A model generated the notes under the pieces. It was not told the origin of the DNA, searched no databases, and was given only the letters and a program-made list of their open reading frames with translations. Source: Phelpsiimicrobium sp043802125 (GTDB taxonomy: Bacteria; Omnitrophota; Gorgyraeia; Velamenicoccales; Velamenicoccaceae). From it: DNA of 25,852 bases. Both the position numbers and the translations under genes were made by a program. Shown here piece by piece: positions 6,580 through 14,282 of this stretch (its first letter is position 1; each line of letters opens with the position of its first letter). The stretch is from NCBI GenBank assembly GCA_043802125.1, contig JAZDLG010000064.1, positions 1 to 25,852 on the forward strand, in the 5' to 3' direction.

Positions 6580-7134
6580 TTACAGCGAATCCCTCTCGGA
6601 CTTAAACATTTTTCCAATACCCCCCAGCATCTTCCTGGAGGGTTTTTTTGCCTCTTTCTCTTTATGTTCTTTATGTTCGCGTTTAGGGGTCGCGGACTTC
6701 TCTGTATGTTTTTCCGCGGCCGCGTCGTCAGCCTTAGGAGCGCGCGCAGCGCGTACTTTTTCTTTAGGGATATCCTTCACAACGGAGAGCTCAAGGACTA
6801 CGAGCTCGGCGTTATCTCCCCTTCTCCTCTTGTAAGGGATAATGCGGGTATAGCCGCCATTTTTTTGAGCGAACATCGGCGCTATTTCAGAAAAAAGTTT
6901 ATGCACAAGGCTATGGCTGTTTAAAAATGAAAATGCCCTCCTGCGGGCTGACAGAGAATCAACGTCTTTGCCTAGCGTTATGATCCGGTCAACAAGGCGC
7001 CTAACCAACTTAGCCCTTATCTTTGTGGTCACGATCCTCTGGTGGATGATGACGCTCTGGGCTAACGAATGGAGAGTAGCTTTAAAATACGAACTGAAAC
7101 GCGATAGGTTCTGTGTGTTGCGTTTATGTCTCAT
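6580..7134 (-). CDS. rplQ: 50S ribosomal protein L17 with long charged C-terminal tail
   Basis: L17 binds 23S rRNA near the peptide exit tunnel. The conserved core (MRHKRNTQNLSR to VVLELS, residues 1 to about 118) carries the usual segments HQRIVTTKIRAKLVRRLVDR and GGYTRIIPYKRRRGDNAELV. The protein is 184 aa against about 115-130 for most bacteria. The extra 60 residues are rich in Lys, Glu and Ala, with several KEHKE-like repeats, and are probably disordered. The gene starts four bases after rpoA, the normal end of an alpha operon. The tail is in good frame up to the stop and looks real rather than a frameshift. Confidence 0.96.
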   Translation of the reverse strand: MRHKRNTQNLSRFSSYFKATLHSLAQSVIIHQRIVTTKIRAKLVRRLVDRIITLGKDVDSLSARRRAFSFLNSHSLVHKLFSEIAPMFAQKNGGYTRIIPYKRRRGDNAELVVLELSVVKDIPKEKVRAARAPKADDAAAEKHTEKSATPKREHKEHKEKEAKKPSRKMLGGIGKMFKSERDSL

Positions 7135-7138
7135 TGGA

Positions 7139-8131
7139 TTACTTCTCTTTCTTTAATTTTTTATCATCTATCGGCATACCCAAAGTAAGGCTCATGCCTA
7201 CTATCAATTCCTTCACTTCAGTAAGTGACTTCTTGCCGAAATTCCTCAAGCCCAAAAGCTCGCTCTCGGACTTCCTGACCAGGTCAGCGATCATCTTTAT
7301 ATTAGCCTCTCTTAGGCAATTGGAACTGCGCACGGACAACTCAAGCTCCGAAATAGGCAGCCTTAGTTTGTCATACATTGATGCTTCTTCAGGAGACATG
7401 GATTCTTCTTCTTCCATTTCTTCCGGTATCTGGCCTAAATTCATAAAAACATCAAGGTGGCCCCGAAGGATATTGGCCCCGTAAAGCATGGCCTCTTTTG
7501 GGTCAATGCTTCCGTTAGTAGAAACCTCCAACACCAACCGGTCATAATCCGTCTTCTGGCCTACGCGCGTGTTCTCCACGTGATAGGCTACCTTTTTCAC
7601 CGGAGAAAAAATAGAATCAACCGGAATAGCGCCTATAGGCTGATCCTCTTTTTTATTCATCTCTGAAGGCACATACCCGCGGCCGCGGCCCACTTCCAGC
7701 TCCACATGGAATTTTACGTCCTTGGTCAGTGTAGCGATATGCAGATCAGGATTAAGGACCTCTACTGTGCCGTCAGTAATAATGTCACGGCCTGTCACGT
7801 CACCGGCCTTGTCTTTTTTGATATAAACAGTCTTGCCGGCCCTTGAATGCGAGCGCAAGATAAGATTCTTTATGTTGAGCAGGATGTCGGTCGCGTCTTC
7901 CATAACGCCGTCCATAGAACTGAATTCGTGCAAAACATTGTCAAATTTAACGGCCGTAACAGCGCTGCCTTCAATAGAAGACAATAGTACACGCCGCAGC
8001 GAATTGCCCAAAGTCACGCCATAACCCCTCTCAAAAGGTTCCGCTGTAAATCTGGCATAAGTCGGCGTATGCGTTGACTCATCTATCTCTAAAAACTTTG
8101 GCAGTTGAAAATCTTTCCACTTAATTCCCAT
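7139..8131 (-). CDS. rpoA: DNA-directed RNA polymerase alpha subunit
   Basis: Alpha dimerises to start core polymerase assembly, and its C-terminal domain contacts UP elements and activators. The 330 aa show the N-terminal dimerisation domain with FERGYGVTLGNSLRRVLLSSIEG (residues about 33-55), an acidic linker rich in Glu (about 235-250), and the C-terminal domain with helix-hairpin-helix residues (SVRSSNCLREANI and LLGLRNFGKKSLTEVKE). A strong AAAGGAGG ribosome binding site stands before the ATG. The upstream spacer is unusually long for this cluster and holds a hairpin. Length and domain order are normal. Confidence 0.98.
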   Translation of the reverse strand: MGIKWKDFQLPKFLEIDESTHTPTYARFTAEPFERGYGVTLGNSLRRVLLSSIEGSAVTAVKFDNVLHEFSSMDGVMEDATDILLNIKNLILRSHSRAGKTVYIKKDKAGDVTGRDIITDGTVEVLNPDLHIATLTKDVKFHVELEVGRGRGYVPSEMNKKEDQPIGAIPVDSIFSPVKKVAYHVENTRVGQKTDYDRLVLEVSTNGSIDPKEAMLYGANILRGHLDVFMNLGQIPEEMEEEESMSPEEASMYDKLRLPISELELSVRSSNCLREANIKMIADLVRKSESELLGLRNFGKKSLTEVKELIVGMSLTLGMPIDDKKLKKEK

Positions 8132-8265
8132 CTTGGTTCCTCCTTTAATGAACAGATGCTTTTAAATCCTCGACATTCACCTTGATTATTTCTATAGGTA
8201 TATGTCAAGGATAAGTTCGGACTAATGACTTATGAGCGCTATCGCTCCATAAGTCATGTCCTCAC
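8132..8265 (-). other. rpsD-rpoA spacer with a hairpin
   Basis: This 134-base spacer holds a strong imperfect palindrome at 8225-8257 (arms of about 14 bases with one bulge, loop of about 4). It is not followed by a T run, so it is not an intrinsic terminator. A second weak pairing (CCTTGA/TCAAGG) brackets a TTGACA at 8203-8208. It could be an RNA processing site, a translational operator or a dispersed palindrome; nothing here decides between these. Confidence 0.6.
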
Positions 8266-8895
8266 TTACTTGGAATACAACTCAACGATCAATTGTTCCT
8301 GAATAGGCATCTGAATATCATCCCTGTCAGGCAATCGCAAAACGCGCGCTTTTAAATTAGCCAGATCAGCCTCAAGCCACGAAGCCACGCCCCTGTCTTT
8401 GCTAATGTCTATGTTTGCTTTAACGTATTTTTTAATCCTTTCCTTTCCTTTGACTTCTATCTCATCGCCCTGCTTGACGGGAAACGAAGGAATATTGACC
8501 CTCTTATTATTGACATATACGGAGCCGTGCCTGACTATTTGCCTGGCCTGGACGTGCGACGTTGCGAACATAAGCCTGAAAATGACATTATCAAGCCTTC
8601 TCTCTAATTCCTGAAGGAGGACCTTTCCTGTGACGCCCTTTGACTTTGACGCAATAGCAAAATATCTGCGGAACTGACGTTCCATGACGCCATAGATCCT
8701 TTTGACCTTCTGTTTCTCTCTGAGCTGAATGCCGTAGTTGGAAAGTTTTGCTCCCCGGGCTTGGCCATGCTGTCCGGGAGGAAACGCCCTGCGAGCCACA
8801 CCGCACTTCTCTGTATGGCAACGAGGGCCTTTCAGAAAAAGTTTCATCATTTCTCTGCGGCATAAACGACAACTTGGACCTGTATACTTAGCCAT
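8266..8895 (-). CDS. rpsD: 30S ribosomal protein S4 (zinc-binding form)
   Basis: S4 is a primary 16S rRNA binder that nucleates the 5' domain of the small subunit. The 209 aa begin with the Cys cluster Cys9, Cys12, Cys26 and Cys31, the zinc-binding version of the N-terminus. The S4 RNA-binding domain lies around residues 95-160 (RRLDNVIFRLMFATSHVQARQIV). The C-terminal IQEQLIVELYSK is typical. It starts four bases after rpsK. S4 is the usual autoregulator of this operon in E. coli, but no matching pseudoknot was recognised here. Confidence 0.98.
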   Translation of the reverse strand: MAKYTGPSCRLCRREMMKLFLKGPRCHTEKCGVARRAFPPGQHGQARGAKLSNYGIQLREKQKVKRIYGVMERQFRRYFAIASKSKGVTGKVLLQELERRLDNVIFRLMFATSHVQARQIVRHGSVYVNNKRVNIPSFPVKQGDEIEVKGKERIKKYVKANIDISKDRGVASWLEADLANLKARVLRLPDRDDIQMPIQEQLIVELYSK

Positions 8896-8899
8896 AAGT

Positions 8900-9289
8900 T
8901 TAAACCCTTCTCCTCTTTGGTGGACGACAGCCGTTATGAGGCACAGGCGTCACGTCTTTAATAGTCCTTATCATCAGGCCTGCTGCCGCTATGGCCCTAA
9001 TAGCCGATTCCCTGCCTGAACCCGGGCCGTTGACATAAACTTCAACCTCTACTAATCCGTGGTCTTTGGCTTTCTTTGCAGCATCGCCTGCGGCAACCTG
9101 AGCCGCAAAAGGCGTTGACTTCTTAGACCCCTTAAAACCGACTGTTCCCGGGCTGGACCATGAAATAACATTGCCCTGGCGGTCTGTGATCGTCACAATG
9201 GTATTATTAAAACTTGCCTGGATATGGGCAATGCCGCTAGTAGATGTCAGTACCTTTTTGCTCTTCCTTTTGCCTTTCTGAACAGCCAT
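8900..9289 (-). CDS. rpsK: 30S ribosomal protein S11
   Basis: S11 lies on the small-subunit platform near the mRNA exit and contacts S18 and S21. The 129-aa protein carries the typical TSGIAHIQASFNNTIVTITDRQGNVISWSS segment and ends with the conserved DVTPVPHNGCRPPKRRRV. AAGGAG lies upstream of the ATG. A long palindrome-rich spacer separates it from rpsM. Confidence 0.98.
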   Translation of the reverse strand: MAVQKGKRKSKKVLTSTSGIAHIQASFNNTIVTITDRQGNVISWSSPGTVGFKGSKKSTPFAAQVAAGDAAKKAKDHGLVEVEVYVNGPGSGRESAIRAIAAAGLMIRTIKDVTPVPHNGCRPPKRRRV

Positions 9290-9440
9290 ACATTCTCCTT
9301 AAATGAGCACGTGGCTTATGGAACGTTTAGTGAACATAAGTCGCTGTGCGAATTTATACCGATACGAGCAAGCAGATTTCCGCGAAATCTGCGAAGCGAT
9401 TTAGTATCGGTATCTATTCTAGGTTATTTTTCATCTACCT
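9290..9440 (-). other. rpsM-rpsK spacer filled with palindromes
   Basis: This 151-base spacer is noncoding as far as I can see. It holds an imperfect hairpin at 9307-9349 (core arms ggcttatg and cataagtc) and a nested palindrome at 9356-9413. Neither is followed by a T run. The last ~20 bases before rpsK carry its ribosome binding site. Confidence 0.7.
9356..9413. repeat. Nested palindrome, 58 bases
   Basis: The outer perfect 10-base arms are at 9356-9365 and 9404-9413. An inner perfect 9-base stem (9372-9380 with 9384-9392) closes a 3-base loop. Unpaired asymmetric stretches lie between the outer and inner stems. The plan and size match the two palindromes at 18694-18750 and 18764-18820. 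Confidence 0.85.
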
Positions 9441-9851
9441 TTACTTAGCAGGCGCTGCAGCCGGCTTTTTTGCAGGCGCTTCAGCAGCCCTTATTATGCC
9501 GACATTCTTACGCGGGCCTTTTCTAGTCCTAGCGTTAGTGCGCGTCCTCTGGCCCCTGACAGGCAAGGACTTTTTATGCCTATAGCCCCGGTAAGAACCG
9601 ATATCCATAAGCCTCTTGATATTCTGAGATATCTCCCGCCTGAGATCGCCTTCCACGCGGTAACCTTTTTGTATAACCGCGGTGATACGCGATATCTCTT
9701 CCTCTGTAAGATCCTTGCCTCTCTTGGCAGCGTCTATCCCAGCCTCGGCCAAAACTTTTGCCGAAGTCGTCTTGCCTATCCCGTAGAGATACCGAAGCGA
9801 GACGTCTATCCTCTTATCCTTGGGTATATCTACACCTATAATTCTGGGCAT
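9441..9851 (-). CDS. rpsM: 30S ribosomal protein S13
   Basis: S13 sits in the small-subunit head and touches the P-site tRNA and the L5 bridge. The core is clear: RIIGVDIPKDKRIDVSLRYLYGIG at the start, the helix region around residues 45-95, and the basic RGQRTRTNARTRKGPRK near the end. The 136 aa exceed the usual ~120 because of an Ala/Pro/Lys-rich tail of about 15 residues at the C-terminus. It follows rpmJ by ten bases. Confidence 0.98.
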   Translation of the reverse strand: MPRIIGVDIPKDKRIDVSLRYLYGIGKTTSAKVLAEAGIDAAKRGKDLTEEEISRITAVIQKGYRVEGDLRREISQNIKRLMDIGSYRGYRHKKSLPVRGQRTRTNARTRKGPRKNVGIIRAAEAPAKKPAAAPAK

Positions 9852-9861
9852 TGTCTTACTC

Positions 9862-9975
9862 CTATCCCTGTCTCTGTTTATGCTTAGGGTTTATGCAAAT
9901 GACTCTCAAAATACCGTGTCTCTTGATGATCTTGCAGTTGCTGCATATCTTTCTGATTGAAGCTTTAACTTTCAC
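9862..9975 (-). CDS. rpmJ: 50S ribosomal protein L36 (zinc-binding form)
   Basis: L36 is a small zinc-ribbon protein at the L7/L12 stalk side of the 50S subunit. The 37-aa gene lies in the space between infA and rpsM. It reads MKVKASIRKIC, continues to KHKQRQG, and carries the zinc ligands Cys11, Cys14, Cys27 and His32. The start is GTG at 9975; the ATG one base earlier is followed at once by a stop. A GAGGTGA ribosome binding site precedes it. Confidence 0.95.
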   Translation of the reverse strand: MKVKASIRKICSNCKIIKRHGILRVICINPKHKQRQG

Positions 9976-9983
9976 ATTTCACC

Positions 9984-10202
9984 TCACTTACATCTAAACG
10001 TGATCCTTCCGCGCGACAAATCATAAGGCGATAACTCCACCTTGACCTTATCTCCCGGCAAAATTCTTATAAAATTCATCCTTATCTTTCCCGAAACATG
10101 AGCCAGGACCTTGTGCCCGTTATCCAATTCAACCCTGAACATGGCATTCGGCAAAGATTCGGTAATGACTCCTTCTACTTCTATGGCTTCTTCTTTAGAC
10201 AT
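9984..10202 (-). CDS. infA: Translation initiation factor IF-1
   Basis: IF-1 blocks the ribosomal A site during initiation and aids IF-2 and IF-3. The 72-aa OB-fold protein shows VEGVITESLPNAMFRVELDNGH, then HVSGKIRMNFIRILPGDKVKVELSPYDLSRGRITFR, all standard. Its position between map and rpmJ is the common Gram-positive-like order. Confidence 0.98.
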   Translation of the reverse strand: MSKEEAIEVEGVITESLPNAMFRVELDNGHKVLAHVSGKIRMNFIRILPGDKVKVELSPYDLSRGRITFRCK

Positions 10203-10205
10203 AAG

Positions 10206-10949
10206 CTATTGCGTAAGCACCTGCGGCTCACCGTCCCATATGGCGATCGTATGCTCAAAATGCGCGGATGGTTTCCTATCCTTTGTCACCGCGGTCCATC
10301 CGTCTTGCAAGACTTCAATTTCCCACGTGCCCATGTTGATCATCGGCTCAATTGCCAGGACCATGCCGTTCTCAAGCAATGGGCCGGATTCTGACGTCTT
10401 AAAGTTAGGGATCTGAGGCTCCTCGTGAAGCTGTCTGCCTATCCCATGCCCGACGAAATCACGGACTACTGAAAAACCTTTTGCCTCAACGAACCGCTGC
10501 ACGCTGCACGAAACCTCAGAAAGCCTATGGCCGATCTTCAACTGCTTTATAGCCTCTTCCAAAGAGCCCAAGGTCGCATCCAACAATCTTTGCTTAGAGG
10601 CGTCTATTGAGCCCACGGCAAACGTCTTTGCCATATCTGAGAAAAAACCGTCAAACTTAATGCCTATATCAATGCTTACTATATCGCCGTCTATCAGCCT
10701 TCTTTGACCCGGTATGCCGTGCACGACCTCTTCGTTAACTGAAACGCATATGTTAGCCGGATAACCCCGGTAACCCTTAAAAGCCGATATCACTTTGAAC
10801 TTATGCATGGCGGCCAAAGCCGCTTCCTCTAATCCGATAGTAGCTTCGCCGGGCTTTACCATATCCTCCAACTCATCTAAAATGAGGGATAATATATGGC
10901 CGCCCCGGCGCATCTTCTCAATTTCCTGAGAAGTCTTGATCGGGATCAT
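10206..10949 (-). CDS. map: Methionine aminopeptidase, type I
   Basis: This enzyme removes the initiator methionine from nascent proteins. The 247 aa carry the pita-bread metal ligands Asp94 (SIDIGIKFDG), Asp105 (FSDMAKTF), His168 (VGHGIG), Glu201 (LAIEPM) and Glu232 (FEHTIA), plus the substrate-side His77 (VVHGIP). There is no N-terminal zinc-finger extension and no type II insert. The gene lies three bases after adk and three before infA, in its normal spc-operon place. Confidence 0.97.
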   Translation of the reverse strand: MIPIKTSQEIEKMRRGGHILSLILDELEDMVKPGEATIGLEEAALAAMHKFKVISAFKGYRGYPANICVSVNEEVVHGIPGQRRLIDGDIVSIDIGIKFDGFFSDMAKTFAVGSIDASKQRLLDATLGSLEEAIKQLKIGHRLSEVSCSVQRFVEAKGFSVVRDFVGHGIGRQLHEEPQIPNFKTSESGPLLENGMVLAIEPMINMGTWEIEVLQDGWTAVTKDRKPSAHFEHTIAIWDGEPQVLTQ

Positions 10950-10952
10950 ATT

Positions 10953-11591
10953 TTAAAGAACTGATATCTTTTTGGAAACAATATTAAAAACTTCTTCTGA
11001 ATCAAGATCTCCTGAAATATTTTCAAGCTTTCCCTGTTTTTTATAATAGTTAAGCACGCTTTCGGACTCATTAAGGTATACATTCAATCTATTCTTGACC
11101 GTCGCCTCATTATCATCCGGCCTCTGATATAACTCTACCTGGCACTGGTCACAAAGCATGTCTTTTTTAGGCGGCATGTTAGTAATGTGGTAATTCGTGC
11201 CGCACTTCGGGCAAACACGCCTTCCTGTCAGGCGCTGCACAACTACCTTCTCTGAAGTTGAAAGGTAGATGGCCCGGTCTATCCCTGTTTTTAAGATCTC
11301 ATCTAACGCCTTGGCCTGGGTTTCAGTCCTGGGGTAACCGTCTAAGATAAAACCCTTTCCCAGGTCTTTCTGGGACATCCTATTCTTGACCATCTCTGTC
11401 ACGAGGCTGTCAGGCACGAGTCCGCCTGCTTCCATGAACCCTTTAGCCTTTTTGCCTAAATCAGTATTATTTTTGACTTCGTTGCGCAGTATATCGCCTG
11501 TTGATATATGCGGCAATTTGAACCGCTGGGTCAACAACTTTGCCTGAGTTCCTTTGCCTGCGCCAGGTGGCCCGAATAAGATAAGCTTCAT
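10953..11591 (-). CDS. adk: Adenylate kinase with zinc-type lid
   Basis: It catalyses ATP + AMP = 2 ADP. The P-loop is GPPGAGKGT (7-15), the AMP site holds STGDILR (30-36) and the DGYPRT segment (84-89) is present. The lid carries four cysteines, Cys127, Cys130, Cys147 and Cys150, the zinc-binding lid of Gram-positive-like enzymes, in place of the hydrogen-bond network of E. coli. The 212 aa are a normal length. It follows secY by four bases, as is common. Confidence 0.98.
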   Translation of the reverse strand: MKLILFGPPGAGKGTQAKLLTQRFKLPHISTGDILRNEVKNNTDLGKKAKGFMEAGGLVPDSLVTEMVKNRMSQKDLGKGFILDGYPRTETQAKALDEILKTGIDRAIYLSTSEKVVVQRLTGRRVCPKCGTNYHITNMPPKKDMLCDQCQVELYQRPDDNEATVKNRLNVYLNESESVLNYYKKQGKLENISGDLDSEEVFNIVSKKISVL

Positions 11592-11595
11592 TATT

Positions 11596-12942
11596 TTATC
11601 TACGCCCTTTAATCCTTGTTGATTTTAGAAAACCTTCGTAATTCCTCATCAATAGATGAGACTCTATCTGTTTGACGGTATCTAACATGACGCCTATGGT
11701 TATAAGAAGGCCGGTGCCTCCGAAAAACGAAGCCACCAGATACGGGACTTTTAACCACGCCATAATGAAATCAGGAAAAATAGCTATAAAGGCCATAAAT
11801 ACTGCGCCTGCCAGAGTAATCCTTGTCATAACAAAATCCAAAAATTCGGCTGTAGGTTTGCCGGGCCTTATGCCGGGTACAAACCCGCCGTATTTCTTCA
11901 TATTCTCAGAGATGTCCAAAGGATTGAAGACTATGGCCGTATAGAAATAACAGAAAAATATGATCAAGAGCGAATAAACAACCGTATACACCCAATGGCC
12001 GCGCATCAGGCTGTTGGCGAAGTTTTGGAACGCCTGGTTAGGTATGAACGTCGCGATAGTCGCCGGGAACAAAATTATGGACTGCGCGAAAATAATAGCT
12101 ATGATCCCGGACTGGTCTATTTTTAAAGGGATGTAAGTACTCTGGCCTCCATAGACCTTACGCCCTACCACGCGCCTTGCATACTGGACAGGTATCCTGC
12201 GCTGCGCCTGTATCACCATCGTGATAGCTAAAATAACGCCCAATAAAAGGACCGTCATGATGAGAAAAACATAAGGCTCCAGCGTCCTCTTTGAAGGCGA
12301 ATATGGCGAAAACAAGACCCACAACTGATAACCCGCCGATGGTATCCTGGATATGATGCCCGCGGTAATGACCAAAGAAATACCGTTGCCTATGCCATGC
12401 TCCTGGATCTGCTCACCCAGCCACATGATAAATATGGTGCCTGTAGTCAGGGTCAGGATAGTGACTATCCTGAAACTCCAACCCGGCATCATCACAATGG
12501 GCAACCCTTCAGTGCGGCCAAGCCCTTCAACCCACAAAGCCACGAAATAAGACTGTATAACGGAAAGGACCACAGTGCCGTAACGGGTATATTGCGTTAT
12601 CTTCTGATGCCCGCTTTTACCTTCTTTAGCGAGTTTTTCAAAAGCCGGCACTACCGCAGTTAAAAGCTGCATGATGATAGAACATGAGATATACGGCATG
12701 ATACCTAAAGCGAATATCGTCATACGGCTCATTGCGCCGCCGGAAAACATGTTCATTATGCCAAAGAGCGCCCCGCCTTCAGTTGAAGAGATACGCCTGA
12801 AAAGTTCGCCTAAAGCAGCGCCGTCAATACCGGGGGTGGGAATATAACAACCGAGTCTATAAACAGCTAAAAGAGCAAGCGCTACTAAGATCCTCTTTTT
12901 TAATTCCGGTATCTTAAATGAATTTAATAAAGCTGAAATCAT
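11596..12942 (-). CDS. secY: Protein translocase subunit SecY
   Basis: SecY is the pore of the Sec translocon in the inner membrane. The 448-aa protein has about ten hydrophobic segments. The first follows RILVALALLAVYRLGCYIPTPGID, and the plug region with ALFGIMNMFSGGAMSRMTIFALGIMPYISCSII is clear. The cytoplasmic loop RRIPVQYARRVVG and the C-terminal MRNYEGFLKSTRIKGRR are typical. Its start overlaps the end of rplO by four bases. Confidence 0.98.
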   Translation of the reverse strand: MISALLNSFKIPELKKRILVALALLAVYRLGCYIPTPGIDGAALGELFRRISSTEGGALFGIMNMFSGGAMSRMTIFALGIMPYISCSIIMQLLTAVVPAFEKLAKEGKSGHQKITQYTRYGTVVLSVIQSYFVALWVEGLGRTEGLPIVMMPGWSFRIVTILTLTTGTIFIMWLGEQIQEHGIGNGISLVITAGIISRIPSAGYQLWVLFSPYSPSKRTLEPYVFLIMTVLLLGVILAITMVIQAQRRIPVQYARRVVGRKVYGGQSTYIPLKIDQSGIIAIIFAQSIILFPATIATFIPNQAFQNFANSLMRGHWVYTVVYSLLIIFFCYFYTAIVFNPLDISENMKKYGGFVPGIRPGKPTAEFLDFVMTRITLAGAVFMAFIAIFPDFIMAWLKVPYLVASFFGGTGLLITIGVMLDTVKQIESHLLMRNYEGFLKSTRIKGRR

Positions 12943-13397
12943 TTTTTGGTTTGCAATGCGAGTATTTCAATGGTGCCGGAAGCTTCCTGGATCTTTTTCA
13001 GCGCCGAGTCCGTTGCCCTGTGGACTTTAATGCTCAAAGGTTTGGTGATAGCGCCGTCACCGAGCAATTTCACCAGGCCGTCTTTATTTTTTATAAGGCC
13101 TTCATCAAAAAGGTTATCAGGAGAAACCGCACTCCCTTTTGAAAATCTGTTTAGGTCTCCGACGTTGATGATCTGATAAGGATTAGGCGTCCGGCTCCTA
13201 AAACCCCTTTTAGGAAGGCGCCGGAATAACATCGTCTGGCCGCCTTCGTAGCCCGGCCTGAAATCGCGGCCTGAGCGTGAACCCTGGCCTTTATTGCCGC
13301 GGCCCGAAGTCTTGCCGCGTCCTGAGCCAACACCGCGGCCCAAAGCCCTTTTTTTCTTATTTGCCCCTTTAGGGGCTACGATATCAGTTATTTGCAT
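12939..13397 (-). CDS. rplO: 50S ribosomal protein L15
   Basis: L15 is a large-subunit assembly protein that threads into 23S rRNA. The N-terminus is the basic glycine-rich KKRALGRGVGSGRGKTSGRGNKGQGSRSG, and the body includes GGQTMLFRRLPKRGF. I set the start at the ATG at 13397 (152 aa). A GAGG lies nine bases upstream and the product then begins at a normal L15 N-terminus. The longer frame to 13433 would add twelve unrelated residues encoded inside rpsE. The 14-base overlap with rpsE leaves no room for rpmD (L30), which normally stands here. Confidence 0.96.
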   Translation of the reverse strand: MQITDIVAPKGANKKKRALGRGVGSGRGKTSGRGNKGQGSRSGRDFRPGYEGGQTMLFRRLPKRGFRSRTPNPYQIINVGDLNRFSKGSAVSPDNLFDEGLIKNKDGLVKLLGDGAITKPLSIKVHRATDSALKKIQEASGTIEILALQTKK

Positions 13398-13911
13398 CTT
13401 CAACAGCCTCATTTTGCGGGGTCCTGGACTCACGCCTCAGATCAAAGATCTCCAGATCCCTATTTATCTGTTTAAATCCCTGCAGCGTAGCCAAGATGAC
13501 ATTCAAAGGATTGTTGCTCGTAATGCACTTTGTCAAAATATCCTTGATGCCGGCAGCCTCGCACACAGCCCTGACAGGGCCTGAAGCGATAATGCCGGTT
13601 CCTTCAACAGCCGGCTTAAGCATCACGCGCGCAGAACCAAACTCGCCCATGACATCGTGGGGAATAGTCGTGCCGGCGAGCGGCACGGTCATCATATTTC
13701 TCTTAGCCTGAGATATGCCTTTCCTTATAGCATCGGATACTTCATTAGCTTTACCTAAAGAAATACCAACTCTGCCTTTGGTATTACCGACAACGACCAA
13801 TGCGCTGAAGGAAAGTTTCTTGCCGCCTTTTGTAACCTTAGCCACACGGCTTATCTTAACGACTTTTTCAATAGCTTCTTTTGATTCCGTTACCGAAATA
13901 CGTTCAACCAT
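13384..13911 (-). CDS. rpsE: 30S ribosomal protein S5
   Basis: S5 works in decoding fidelity and mRNA unwinding at the ribosome entry. The double-stranded RNA-binding domain contains VVKISRVAKVTKGGKKLSFSALVVVGN and the C-terminal fold includes PHDVMGEFGSARVMLKPA and SNNPLNVILATLQG. I chose the ATG at 13911 (175 aa), one base after the rplR stop and eight bases from GGAG. The longer frame to 13950 starts inside rplR and adds residues foreign to S5. Confidence 0.97.
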   Translation of the reverse strand: MVERISVTESKEAIEKVVKISRVAKVTKGGKKLSFSALVVVGNTKGRVGISLGKANEVSDAIRKGISQAKRNMMTVPLAGTTIPHDVMGEFGSARVMLKPAVEGTGIIASGPVRAVCEAAGIKDILTKCITSNNPLNVILATLQGFKQINRDLEIFDLRRESRTPQNEAVEDANN

Positions 13912-13912
13912 G

Positions 13913-14272
13913 CTAAAACTCCAATCCGCCTTTTCTCGCAGCTTCCGCAAATGCCTTTATCCGGCCGTGATAATCATAACCGCCTCTGTCAAAAACTACC
14001 TTGATGATATTTTTTTCTTTAGCCATCTGGGCCACAGCATCTCCCAATAAAACAGCTGCTTTTATGTTGCCGCCGTAAACGATCTTATCTTTTAGGTTCT
14101 TATCCGTAGTAGACACGCTCAAAAGTGTAACTCTCTTTGAATCATCAATTATCTGGATAAATATATTCTTCAGGCTCCTGCGCACATTAAGGCGCGGCCT
14201 TTGGGCCGTACCCACGACACGCTTCCTTAACCTTAAATGCCTTTTTTCTCTTCCTGAGATCTTTATTGTCAT
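13913..14272 (-). CDS. rplR: 50S ribosomal protein L18
   Basis: L18 binds 5S rRNA together with L5 and L25. The 119 aa show the arginine-rich start (RHLRLRKRVVGTAQRPRLNVRRSLKNIFIQIIDD) and the conserved end VVFDRGGYDYHGRIKAFAEAARKGGLEF. It is normal in length and place. Confidence 0.98.
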   Translation of the reverse strand: MTIKISGREKRHLRLRKRVVGTAQRPRLNVRRSLKNIFIQIIDDSKRVTLLSVSTTDKNLKDKIVYGGNIKAAVLLGDAVAQMAKEKNIIKVVFDRGGYDYHGRIKAFAEAARKGGLEF

Positions 14273-14282
14273 TTTTTTACCC

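Noticed and set aside
6619..6650. Terminator-like hairpin followed by seven T on the plus strand inside rplQ
   Set aside because: It lies in coding sequence for the L17 tail and no plus-strand gene ends there. The T run is the complement of lysine codons, so chance is the simpler reading.
8203..8208. Perfect TTGACA (minus strand) upstream of rpoA as a possible promoter
   Set aside because: No acceptable -10 box lies 16-18 bases downstream. It could still be a weak internal promoter, but the sequence does not support one.
8224..8260. An 11-codon frame covering the hairpin before rpoA, a possible leader peptide
   Set aside because: The frame is simply the two palindrome arms, the ribosome binding site is too close to the ATG, and no repeated regulatory codons are present.
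13398..13433. N-terminal extension of L15 by 12 residues, and similarly of S5 (13912-13950)
   Set aside because: Both extensions lie inside the neighbouring gene. Better-placed ribosome binding sites stand before the shorter starts.
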